The notes beneath the pieces are model-generated. The model ran no database searches. It saw only the letters and a list, made by a program, of their open reading frames with translations, and was not told the DNA's origin. Shown here one piece after another: positions 11,643 to 21,709 of a stretch of 64,000 nt of DNA; the first letter of the stretch is position 1; each line of letters starts with the position of its first letter. Position numbers and translations under genes: made by a program. The stretch spans positions 473,475 through 537,474 of the forward strand of contig BCIJ01000013.1 in the NCBI GenBank assembly GCA_001599935.1, given 5' to 3'. The stretch comes from Holtermannia corniformis. Its lineage: Eukaryota > Basidiomycota > Tremellomycetes > Holtermanniales.

Positions 11643-13475
11643 ATGCGTTTCACCCTCGCCCTGCTCGCAGGCGCCCTAGGGACAGCTCTCGCCACCCCGA
11701 CCCCAGCTCAGCCGACGGCACCCTTGCACTCTGACGACGGCGCCGAGCCGATCCCAGACGCCTACATCATCCGCTTCAAGCAGGATGTAGCCCTCAACCA
11801 GATCCAGGCCCACACGCAAATGGTCCAAGGCCTCCACGGCCTCGACGTGAGTCCCTTATCGGTCCCGGTGGCGACGACGCGCGGCCTCTCGGGGCTGGTG
11901 CATGGTCTCGCTGCTGTGCCGAGCGACCTCGAGCTGTACATCGACTGCTTGCGATGGCGCTGACGCACTCCTTTGATAGCCCCTGTTCGCGTTCACAGCC
12001 GACGGCGAGCAGGTTGCATCCGGTGGCATCCAGCATGTCTACACCCCCTCGGCATCTGGCTTTGGCTACTTTGGTTACGGTACGTCTCCCATCTCAGCCA
12101 CAGACTGACGACCCCTATCAGCCGGCAAGTTTACATCCGAGACGCTCGATGCGATCCGCGCCGCGCCAGAGGTCGATTACGTCGAGCGCGACCAGATCGT
12201 TTACACCCAAGAGATCGCCCAGGGCGTCTCGGACCTCGATCCCGAGTTTGAACCCGCCTCGGCCGGGATCAGCGTCGAGCTCGGCGCTCCCTGGGGTCTT
12301 GCCCGGATCTCGCACCGGCCCGAGCTCAAGCTCTCGACGTTTACAAAGTACGAGTACGCGACCGATGGCGGTCTCGGCGTCGACGCCTATGTGATTGATA
12401 CCGGGATCAACATTGATCACGTTGAATTCGAAGGCCGCGCGTCGTGGGGCAAGACGATCCCCAAGAACGACGTTGACAAGGACGGCAACGGTCATGGAAC
12501 CCACTGCGCTGGCACGATTGCGAGCAAAAAGTATGGTGTCGCCAAAGAGGCAAACGTGATCGCCGTCAAGGTCTTGGGCTCGAACGGTTCGGGATCGATG
12601 AGCGATGTCGTGGCCGGTGTCGTTTGGGCTGCAGAGGCTGCTGCTAAGAAGGCGGCCGACGCCAAGAAGGAACTTGCTGCTACTGGCAAGACCAAGCACA
12701 AGGGTTCGGGTGCGTGCACTGGCTCGTGCTAGACACTGTACTCATGCTCCCAGTCGCCAACATGTCGCTTGGGGGTGGCAAATCGCAGTCACTCGATGAC
12801 GCCGTCGACGCCGCCGTCAAGTCGGGTCTCCACTTTGCCGTCGCGGCAGGAAAGTCAGTCGCTCGGTAGCTATCCCGTCCACAGCTCACACCTGCAGCGA
12901 CAACAAGGATGCGTGCTCGTACTCGCCCGCCGCCAGCAAGCTTGCCATTACGGTTGGCGCCTCGACGCTCGGTGATGCCCGCGCCTACTTTTCAAACCAC
13001 GGCAAGTGCGTCGACGTCTTTGCGCCCGGTTTGAACATTTTGTCGACCTGGACGGGCGGTAACGAGACGACCAACACCATCTCGTGAGTCCCTTTGCATC
13101 ATTACCGTCGCTCACCAGACCAGTGGCACCTCGATGGCCTCGCCTCACATCTGCGGTCTTTTGGCCTACCTGCTTTCGATCCACGGCTCGGAAACGTTTA
13201 CGCTTCTCGATGCCGAGTCGGGAACCGACGAGGCCGCGCTCGGCATCTACGACCGCGCCGTCTCGCTCCTGCCCAAGTTTGCCCAGACCTTGCTCGCGTC
13301 CACCGTCGCCCCCGTGCCGCGCAAGGACATTTCGCCCGTTCAGCTCAAGAAGGCGCTCATCAAACTTGCATCGGCAGGTCTCTTGACCGACTTGCCCGTC
13401 GGCACGCCCAACCTGTTGGCGTTCAACAATGCCACGACGGTCAGCAAGAAGTTTGCCGGTGAGGCGAGCTGGTGA
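11643..13475 (+). CDS. Subtilisin-like serine protease (S8, proteinase K/cerevisin group)
   Basis: Secretory serine protease. An N-terminal signal peptide (MRFTLALLAGALGTALA) is followed by an inhibitor I9-type propeptide (DAYIIRFKQDVALNQI). The catalytic triad is visible in order: Asp in AYVIDTGINIDHVEF (about 12390), His in GNGHGTHCAGTIAS (about 12490), and Ser in GTSMASPHICGL just after the intron at about 13085-13125. VANMSLGGGKS and NDNKDACSYSPA, with an oxyanion-type Asn context, fit the cerevisin/Prb1 group. A vacuolar protease B role or an extracellular protease are both possible; I cannot separate them. The 240 bp between SSB and this gene is an ordinary promoter gap. Confidence 0.9.
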
Positions 13476-13882
13476 GCGCTCCGGTGGGAGAAGCGCGAGA
13501 GAGCATACGCCCGTCCCGAGTGGCGCAGCGTAGACTTGTATGCTGGAGATGAGACTGCAGTCAGGAAGAGATGAATCGAATTGCATTGAGACGAGCGACG
13601 AGCTGCAGAGACCTCCACTTGCACTGTACGAACAAGTTTGTTACCAGCGTCTATACTCGACGTGGATCATGCTGACCACTGTATCATTGGGCATCGGCGC
13701 CGCTCTCGCCTTGTTGCTAGCCAGGCTGGCGAACGCTCCAAACGCAAAGCAATGGCTGGCATTCCTGCTTGCGATCCCGAGCTCGTCAGCCGTCTTGCTT
13801 GGAATGTCAAGGCCGAGCTGATCCAGGTCGGCACAGAGCGCCTCTGTTCCCTCGCAAGCCGCTGTGGACAGTCGACAAGGAT
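13476..13882. other. Gap that may hold the 5' exon of the next gene
   Basis: The stretch contains an open frame from 13669 coding a very hydrophobic segment ([20 protein letters not shown]). It could be a membrane anchor for the downstream dehydrogenase, but I could not join it in frame through a convincing intron. Immediately before 13883 the dehydrogenase frame reads [12 protein letters not shown], typical of sequence preceding the Rossmann core, so coding very probably starts upstream. Confidence 0.35.
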
Positions 13883-15020
13883 ATGCCAGACCTGAGCGGC
13901 AAGATCTGCATCGTTACCGGCGGGAACGGTGGGATCGGCTACGAGACCGTCAAGGTCGGTCCGTGAAACGATCCGATCCGGCGCTGACGCCGCACAGGCG
14001 CTGTACGAACACAACGCGGTAGTCTACCTCGCTTGCCGGAGCGTGTCGAAAGCGCAAGATGCGGTCACGAAAGTGCAAGCTAGCGTCCGAGCCTCGAGCG
14101 GCCGGTTGGAGGTGCTCGAGTTGGATCTGGCGGATCTGCGGAGCGTCGAGCGGGCCGTTGAAGAGTTTAACAAGCGCGAGGGAGCGGTCGATCTGCTGTT
14201 TTGCAATGCTGGCGTTATGGCTTCGTGAGTTGTAGGCCGTTGCAAAGGGCCAAACGCTGACATACGGTAGCCCGAAGGGGATGAAGACGGCGCAGGGGTA
14301 CAAGCTGCAGCTCGGGACGAATGTCGGTTATCCTGCCGTTGATCGATCTACGTATATGCGCTGATGCCACCCTAGGGCCTCGGACACCAGCGCCTCGTCT
14401 CTCTCCTCCTTCCCAGCCTGCTCGCGGCAAAGCAGCGCACCGGCTCGCCCGCGCGCGTCATCAGCACCACATCCGTCGGTCACGCATCTGCCGTCCCTTC
14501 CGGGATCGACTACACAAACTACAAAGTCGGCGACGGCCACCGCGAGTACACGCCGTTTGTAGAGTATGGCACGAGCAAGTGGATGAACATTGCGATCGCA
14601 CGATACCTCGATTTGGAGTATGGTACCACTGGGCATCTGATCAGCGTCGCGGTCCATCCTGGTGCGTTGGGTGACGGCTGGTGTGGTAGTGCTTATAGAC
14701 ACGGTATAGGCTTGATTACGTCCGAGTTGGGCCGCCACCAGCCTGGGTACGCGCTGTTGAAGGATTTCCTACTGGTGAGCACACGCTGCGGACCGCCAAC
14801 AAGCTGACATCCATAGCCCATCCTGACCTGGCCCGCCGCGCAAGGCGCCCTCTCGCAGCTCTACGCCGGCACATGCGAGATCGCAACCGCACGAAAACTC
14901 GCGGGGCAATACGTCGTTCCGTGGGCGCGTCTAGGGGTCATGCGCCCCGATCTGCGGGATGACGCCACCGTCCGCAAAGCTTGGGACTGGATGGAGGAGC
15001 AGGGTAACAAGGTCGCTTGA
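13883..15020 (+). CDS. Short-chain dehydrogenase/reductase (retinol dehydrogenase/WWOX-like)
   Basis: NAD(P)-dependent oxidoreductase with a Rossmann fold. The cofactor motif TGGNGGIG, the LACRS strand for NADP preference, [10 protein letters not shown], the NAG structural motif ([10 protein letters not shown]), and the catalytic Ser and YxxxK ([12 protein letters not shown], then EYGTSKWMN) are all present. HPG after the active site is typical of this subgroup. Introns sit near 13955-13997, 14225-14269, 14319-14374, 14670-14708 and 14774-14817. The given start, [14 protein letters not shown], is the minimal one; the preceding in-frame residues look conserved, so the true start probably lies upstream in an unresolved exon. 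Substrate is not predictable. The 3' end is only 53 bp from that of the next, convergent gene. Confidence 0.82.
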
Positions 15021-15073
15021 TGTTGACATGGATGCATACGAAAGTATAGGCCAGCTATGGACGAGTGCTTCTT

Positions 15074-16649
15074 TCAGAGCCTGCGGCGGTGACGCCTCGA
15101 GTGGCGCCTGACGACTTGAGTCGTCATCGCTGAGTGCTGTCAGTACAGCCGACACGATTCGACAGTTGACCGTACTCACCCGTAGTGTTCGACGCAGTCG
15201 TCCACGTCCCCGTCTCGACATAGTTTGGATCCGCGACTTTCGGCGTGCCCTCGCCCCACAGCGCGTTATCGCCCGGCAGTTTCGGGATCGAGCCAGCGTC
15301 TCCGATATCCTTGGCTATGTCAGCCCGTGCGCAGGCTCGGTTGACTCACCTCGTCGACCCGTTCGCCAGTGTAGACACAGGCCCTCGCTGCGTCGCGATC
15401 CAAGCTCGGCGTGAACGGCGGGCAAGTGCCCGGATCGCCCGTCTTGCACCCTGGGTCCTCGATCGCCTTTTGCAACAGGTCGACAGGCCAGCCCATGGTA
15501 AAGTCGGCTAAAGTCGGTTTGTATCAGCCGTTGCCAGCTGTCAGCGTCACGCACCGTGAAGACCGTAGCCGGTGAAATCGCCGCTGGACCAAACGCGCGC
15601 ACCCTCGACGTACGGATAATCGTCCTGTGAACGTCAGAGTCGGGCGGAGAGGTCAAGAGCCTGAACCGACCTCGAAGGAGAACTCGTACTGGAGCCTGAT
15701 GATGCGCTTTGGGTGGGTCTTTGGACACTGGTCTGCGTCGGGCCCGCTGGTCTGGTGATAAGCGATATGCTTGGAACCTTCGAGCCATGTGTTTTCTACA
15801 GCCGTTAGTCTGGATCAGGACTGGGCGCTTCCGATCCGTACCGCCATCCCTGCATGCATCAGCCTTGTCAACCCGACACCGTAGCCGCGACTGACCAGCA
15901 ATCCGGGAACACGACTTGAGCGCGTAGATCCTGCGGACACGCCTTTTCCGGGAACGCGTTGGTGTGCGGGCCATCAGTGCCCAGACACGCATACGTCATG
16001 GCCTTGTCGAGCGCGTTGGACTCGTTATAAGTACTGCGCGTCGCAGAGCCGGCTAGCATCTTGAACCCTTCGGGGAACGCGACAATCTCCTCGCCTGGCA
16101 GACTGGGTGACGGGGTTGTGAGCTGTGGGTTTGGGAATGAGCGAGGGAACGAACCCAGATGCGAAATAGTAGCTGCAGTCTGTCAGCCTGGCGCCACGGT
16201 GGCAGGAGGAAAGACTAACATGTTGGCTCGCTTGAGTGGCGCGATAGTAAAGCTGCCATCGTCGCCTTTACGGTACAGCTGCGGGGTCCAGTAATTCGAC
16301 TTGTCTTCCGTCACGTCGGCCGTTGTGCAGGTACTCGAGCGCGAGCGCTCAAACGTATAGTCCTTGTTGAACGCGTTGCCTGGTCTCGTCAGTGCCGTGG
16401 CAGTGCAGCCAGCAGAGGCGTACCGCCAACGATTGCGTGCTCTACGATCGGTCAGTTGAAGCTATGTGACAAAGATCGAGACAGACCATGCCCAGACACC
16501 TTGCCTGGGTTGACGATCGGATCGGCACGGGTGACGACGAGCTGATCGTTGCCCATGATCCAAAAGTTGCCATCTAGACCCGCGTGCACACGCAGCGCAC
16601 CAGCTAGAACCGTCACCAAAGCCCAGAGGGCACCAACGGAGCGAGCCAT
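15074..16649 (-). CDS. Secreted DUF1996 protein
   Basis: Secreted fungal protein of the DUF1996 family; function unknown, probably extracellular or wall-associated. It starts MARSVGALWALVTVLAGALRVHAG (first 20 residues a clear signal peptide) and continues into FWIMGNDQLVVTRADPIVNP, the hallmark start of the domain. Further family features are CTTADVTEDKSNYWTPQLY, YACLGTDGPHTNAFPE, AQVVFPDCW, HADFTMGWPVDLLQKAI and CPPFTPSLD. The C-terminus after the last intron is basic (VVRRHSRRHRRRL), without a hydrophobic GPI signal. Multiple introns of 40-60 nt are needed to join the exons. It converges on the dehydrogenase gene. Confidence 0.85.
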
Positions 16650-17080
16650 CAGAAGAACGATGAGGAAAACGAAAAGAGGTTAGCTACGGTTGAGGCCTTT
16701 TTCAACGCATGGCGCTTGCCGTCCGTGCCATCCTTTGTGAGTAGGAGATCAGGGGTCAGGGCTGAGGCCAATGGCGAGCGTGCAACGTCAGCAAAGCAAA
16801 GACGCTAGCGATACAGAGGCCCTTGGTGCCCTCACAAGGAGCAAGGGACCGAGGTGATTGCGTTTCACCTCGGTCGCCGATGAGCTTGGACGCTGCCGGG
16901 CCCAAGGATCAGCGGAGGGTCAGGATGCATTATTGCGCTGCTGCTCATGATCAGCCATACGCTACCGAGCGAGATTGATAGATCGTCCTTGTTGAGCTGA
17001 TTCGGTAAAGCTGAGGGGATGACGTAAGGACCGAGTTTGAAGTTGCGGTTGAACAACACTTTGCTGCAGCAACCACCACA
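16650..17080. other. Intergenic, no gene seen
   Basis: About 430 bp between the divergent starts of the DUF1996 gene and CMC4. Open frames on either strand show no family resemblance or splice support. Confidence 0.4.
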
Positions 17081-17459
17081 ATGCCAAGAGTGAGTGTTCA
17101 AGCCGAGAGCGTACGTATCCACACCGTAGTCGCTCACCCGACGCAGGCATCAGCACTCAACGCAGATCGTCCGGCGTGCCAAGACCAAGGTCTGTGCTCT
17201 GCTCGCCCGCCCCGGTCACATCTGACGTCGTTCAGCGTGTGCGATCCAGACATGCCTCTCTCGCAGTTCATGGAACGAGTCGAAATGTGCAGACTATGTG
17301 GTAGCGCTGTACCAGTGCTGTGAAGCGTTCTACAAGAGCGGTGAGGCCGACGGCCGGAGCACGGCCTGCCCGATGAAATCTGTCGTCGAGCGACGGATGA
17401 AGCGTGAGGGCGGTAACGGCGACGCGAGTCGGAGGAACAAGCTGGAGACGCAGCGATGA
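17081..17459 (+). CDS. CMC4: CMC4-like twin-Cys protein of the mitochondrial intermembrane space
   Basis: Small protein of 91 residues assembled from three exons: 17081-17089 (9 nt, MPR), 17147-17189 and 17236-17459. All joins keep frame and use GTGAGT/GTCTGT donors. The Cys pattern is C-x4-C-x4-C-x10-C-x9-C-C: ACQDQACAIQTC, then SKCADYVVALYQCC, followed by an ACP motif. This is the arrangement of CMC4 (p8MTCP1) proteins, which are imported by the Mia40 disulfide relay into the intermembrane space. The C-terminus is basic and polar (VVERRMKREGG). Because the first coding exon is 9 nt and no long open frame exists, it is easily missed. Its stop codon is 17 bp from the DPH5 stop codon, tail to tail. 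Confidence 0.8.
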
Positions 17460-17476
17460 TAGAGCGCGTATACATC

Positions 17477-18636
17477 TAGTGCCCACCCTCCCTTTCGACC
17501 CCATAGACGTCCTTGCCGACCTTCCACCACTGCCCCTGCTCTCCCCCGACACAGAACCGGCCTGCAAACTCCAACTCGAGAGGGTGCACGCGCTTGCCCA
17601 AGATGACGACCGAGTGCAGTGGCCCACCAAACTCTTGTTCCGGCAACGCCGCGAGCTCGGTTAGCGTACCCGAGATGATGCGCTGAGTGGGCGTGCCGAC
17701 GCGCGAGAGGGACATTGCGAGCGTTTGGGACGGGGGGAGAGGCGTCGGTGAGTCTGCAGATGGGGACGGGTGGCGCGAAGACTCGGTGAGGAGGATTTGG
17801 GAAAACGCAGTGTAAGGGGACATGTATCGTGGTGGCTCGTAGATCAGGCGACCGCTGTGGCATGTCAGCGTCGTGCGAGCAGACACGGATCATGCCGTGG
17901 TTGTACAGTCCACTGTCAGACCGCACAGCCGATCCAGGCGACCAGCACTCACCGCGCCATGTTCTCCTCACTCTGCTCGCGCACTTTGATATCGAGCAAC
18001 ACGAGCGTATGCAGCCCGATTGCCAGGTTCTCCTCGAGCCGGTCATACCAGCTCTCGGGCGTCCACGTTTCGGTGTAGAACACGAGGCTGATCGCCTGCC
18101 CAAAGTTGTACATTTGCAACCCGGTCGATCCGAGCGCAGTCATGATGGACGCATTGTGGATCGTCTGCGTTGGGATCTTGAGGGATTCGGCGCGGAGCAG
18201 GAGATCCGTATGCGTCGTGGCTCTGTGCAAATGTCAGGGTGCTGTCGAGCTTTGGGATGAGACGGACCCGAGGGGATCACCGACGACGAGAAACGCAACG
18301 TCGACCTTGTCTGCGTCGCGCAGGATCTCGTCTGATTCCATTTCGACAATCTCGCGGGTCGCGAGGATCACTGGCCGGCCATAGAACTCTTCCTGTGTGG
18401 ATTGTCAGCGTAAGCGCGCTTCACGCCATATCAGTGCGCTCGAGACTGACCAAGCGCTCCTTGGATACCATGAGGATGCTAGTGTAGCCTTCGAGGTAGA
18501 CTCGCTCGCATCGCTTGATCGCCTGGGAGTAGATGTCAATCAGCCCATGCACCGGATAGGTTAGTCGACGCACCTCGAGCCCCTTGACGGTGATATCCTT
18601 TTCATCGCTCAATCCCAGTCCGATCACGTACAGCAT
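17477..18636 (-). CDS. DPH5: Diphthine methyl ester synthase
   Basis: S-adenosylmethionine-dependent methyltransferase of diphthamide synthesis on elongation factor 2. The start [20 protein letters not shown] is the canonical Dph5 N-terminus. Further family motifs are LMVSKERL, a conserved [17 protein letters not shown], the [18 protein letters not shown] loop, [38 protein letters not shown] and the late [10 protein letters not shown]. The C-terminal part ([16 protein letters not shown]) is also typical. The longer open frame begins upstream, but the family starts at this MLYVIG, so 18636 is chosen. Diphthamide modification happens in the cytosol. Confidence 0.93.
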
Positions 18637-18817
18637 CTTGGAAGTATAGCCGGGCGTGCTGTCAGCTCTCCACCCCAACTTTTGGGTATTACGATTGAAT
18701 TCCTAATGGCATTAGGATAAAGTCACGTGCGATTAGGATTACCCGTACGCGTTGTTTGGTTACGCTGAGATCGACAGCATCAACTCGACGACGGTGTACA
18801 GGCAGCGGCAGCCCAGG
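18637..18817. promoter_or_regulatory. Short divergent promoter, DPH5 / SLP1-like
   Basis: Only 181 bp separates the two start codons, so the promoters must share or overlap control elements. The segment 18685-18745 is AT-rich with a small inverted arrangement around ATTAGGATAAAGTC / GATTAGGATTACC. Confidence 0.4.
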
Positions 18818-21652
18818 ATGAGAGCGGCAACAGTCTTGCACGTCCTCGGACTCGTGTCGAGTACGCTGCTGGCACCTGCTGCTGCCCACGGCGTTCAAGC
18901 TGCAGGTGTGGGTCTGCGGATGAAGACGCCCGTGGATCCGTTTCGAGAGTTTCAAGAGCTGTGCAGGGTTGAGGTGCTGGTCAGTCCGGCACCGTTGAAT
19001 CCTACCACGGATGGGAGACAGTCAGAGGAAACGGAAGGACCAGTCGTGCCAGGCGTACCGGATCAGACGGTCGACCCGGACAACCCCGAGTTTGTCTCGT
19101 TTGAAGAGTGGAAGCGACGCCGGCTGTCAGACGAGGCAAAGAAGCAGGACGCTACTACGGACAAGGAGCAAGCTGGACAACCTCAAAGCGCCGATCTCGC
19201 AGACCAAAGCTCGGACCAAGCGCACAGACCTCGTAAGGACGAAACGCCGTCAGACAACGTCGCCTCCCAGCTCCCACCCATACAACAACCTCCAGCACCC
19301 CCACCAGTCCCCAAGCAGCCAGCACAGCACCACCATCGTTACAACTATGCCTCTCCCGACTGTTCCGCCCGAATCCACAGTGCATCCTCCAAGACGCAGA
19401 ACCCTTCCTCGCTGCTGCACAAGTCGAAAGACCGATACATGCTCACGCCGTGCGCTGCCGCAGAGCACTGGGTCGCCGTCGAGCTCTGTGATGAGATCCG
19501 CGTCGAGGCCGTCGAGCTCGGCATGTTCGAGTTCTTCAGTGGCGTAGTCAGGGACGTCACGGTTTCGGTCGGTGGAGAGGACGGCGACGAGTGGGATGTC
19601 GTTGGGCAGTTTGTGGCGCGCAACGTCAGAGGTGTACAGGTGCGCGTCTCGTGCACCCTATCATCAACAACTGACAGATCCCATGCAGTCATTCACCCTA
19701 CCATCCCCCACGTCGTTTCACCGCTTCCTGCGGCTAGACTTTCCATCCCACTACGGCTCGGAATACTTTTGCCCCGTATCGTCTCTCAAAGTGTATGGCC
19801 TGAACCAGATGGAAGCGTTCAAGTCGGAACAAAAGCGCGTCAATGCAGAGCGCGAACAGGCCGGCCAGGACGAGCGCAAGCGCGATCAAGAGCGCGAACG
19901 GGAACGTCAGCGATCGGATCAAGACCGAAGAGAATGGGAGCAAGCCGAGGAGAAGCGGAGAGAGGTCGAGCTGGAGAGGTTGGAAAGAGAGGTCGAACTT
20001 GTCCGGAACGAGGTCGAGGTTGAGGTTGGGAAGGCTACGACCACGCTCGCGTCGAGTGCGGTTGCGACGTCGAGTGTGCAAGGAGACGTTGCGGTCCCGT
20101 CGGCGAATGCGACGATTGACAAGAGCGCTGGCAAAGCGCTCAACGCAACCTCTGCGGCTGCGTCGCCGTGCGCCTCGATTGTACCCGCTGTACAGAACGC
20201 CTCCGAGCCTCAGCAGGTCCCACCAAATCAACCAGCCAAGGACACCATGGCAAGCAGCTCAGCCAATGCAAACACCAGCGCCCCCGTATCGACATCATCA
20301 ACAGAGTCAGCCGCCTCTAAAACCCCAACTCAGCCGGCCTCGCAGGCCGCACATCCAAGCCGACAAGCCCAACGTGCCGAGTCATCAGAGTCCATCTACG
20401 CATTCATCATTCGCCGCTTGACAGCCCTCGAAGGGAATTCGACATTGACAACGCGGTATATCGAAGAGCAGATGCGTAGCACGCGGCAGATGCTGTCGAG
20501 GATCGAGAAAAGCTGGGCCGAGTGGCAGCGCGACAAGGAGGTTGATGAGGTTGATCGACGGCAGGTCGAGGTGCGTGTGGTGTGATCTGGGAAGATGGCG
20601 AAGCTGACGTAACCCGTAGATGATGCGCACAGAGCAGAGGATCGGAGCAATCATGTCGCAGATGGAACATCAGCGCGTCATGGCCGAGCAGCAGCGAAGG
20701 TCGGTCGAGGCGCAACTCCGAGTCCTGACAGACGAGGTGCGTGGACTCGGCCACAAACGTCGCACTCCGGCTGACAAGTCACAGCTCGCTTTCGAGCGGC
20801 GCCGCGGCATCGCTCAACTGATCATCCTGCTCGTCTTGCTAGTCCTCGGAGTCCTCACCCGCGGCGCCAAAATGGATCAAGTCTTGATGCCGCTCCTAAA
20901 TGAAGCACGACGACGCAGCGTGTCACACCGCAAGAACAAGTTCAGCGGACTCAGCTTTGACCTGGGCCGAGGTGGATTGAAGAAACCGGACGAGCCCGCC
21001 GTCTTTGACAAGCCTGCAGCTGCACCCGAGTCATCCGGTGAGTCGGTTGCAACATGACATGGTTGGGCTGAACAACAATGTAGCTATGCCACGATCACCT
21101 TCCCTACGGATCCGGCCGACTCCGCGCGGTCCCGCCACGCGAAGGCCGATGACACCTACGACGGCCAAGCGACGTTCGACGCCAGTCAGATCCGCATCCG
21201 CCCACGACGACGATTTTGTATCAGCGAGTACGCCAACGCCTATACCGAATCCTCGCCCGCGCACGTCTCTGCCGCCGAGCGGTAGACTCTCGAGCGGGGG
21301 ACCACCCCGACGATTGGCGCGCAGCGCGCATCTGCACACAATTGAAGCCGATCGCGTGCGCAGTGATCTTCGTAATGAGCATACGCCAAGTCGACGCCCC
21401 TCTCAAGCAATCTCGGTCGGTCCCAGTCCCGACTTGCGTGTTACATCACCGCTCTCCACGAGCTCACTGGCGTTTCCGGACATGCCGACCGTTCCGGGCC
21501 CGATGAGCGAAGCGGGTTCGACAGAGTATGATCTCACAGACGCTTCGGCGTCCGAAGTCGAGGATGACATCGCTGGCACCGGCGGCTCGCGAAAGAGAGA
21601 CGATCTTAAAGAGGAGCTGCGGGACGTGTGGGGGACGGGGGGCGAGCAATAG
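18818..21652 (+). CDS. SLP1: SUN-domain protein of the Slp1/Osteopotentia type
   Basis: ER/nuclear-envelope membrane protein. It begins with a signal peptide (MRAATVLHVLGLVSSTLLAP); an in-frame ATG at 18752 is possible but would bury that signal. An acidic/Pro region with FVSFEEWKRRRL, common in this family, precedes a SUN-like domain: CAAEHWVAVELCDEIRVEAV, MFEFFSGVVRDVTVS, FLRLDFPSHYGSEYFCPVSSL. A long charged coiled coil (about 19810-20010), a low-complexity Ser/Thr/Ala stretch, a second coiled coil (20620-20740), one transmembrane helix (GIAQLIILLVLLVLGVL) and an Arg/Pro/Ser-rich tail follow. Slp1 proteins act with Emp65 in ER folding of membrane proteins, known from yeast. The tail (after 21083) is long and poorly conserved-looking. 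Confidence 0.85.
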
Positions 21653-21709
21653 CCCATGCAATGCAAATACACATCTAGCGAGACCCCAAAAACTCCCAAA
21701 ACCAGTCCG

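Noticed and set aside
1421..18636. A secondary-metabolite or sterol gene cluster around the ERG7 fusion
   Set aside because: Neighbours are unrelated housekeeping and secreted-protein genes; no other sterol enzyme, P450 or terpene enzyme is present.
21005..21652. Separate gene for the Arg/Pro-rich frame at the end of the SUN gene
   Set aside because: An intron at about 21041-21085 joins it in frame to the transmembrane exon, so it is the tail of the same protein.
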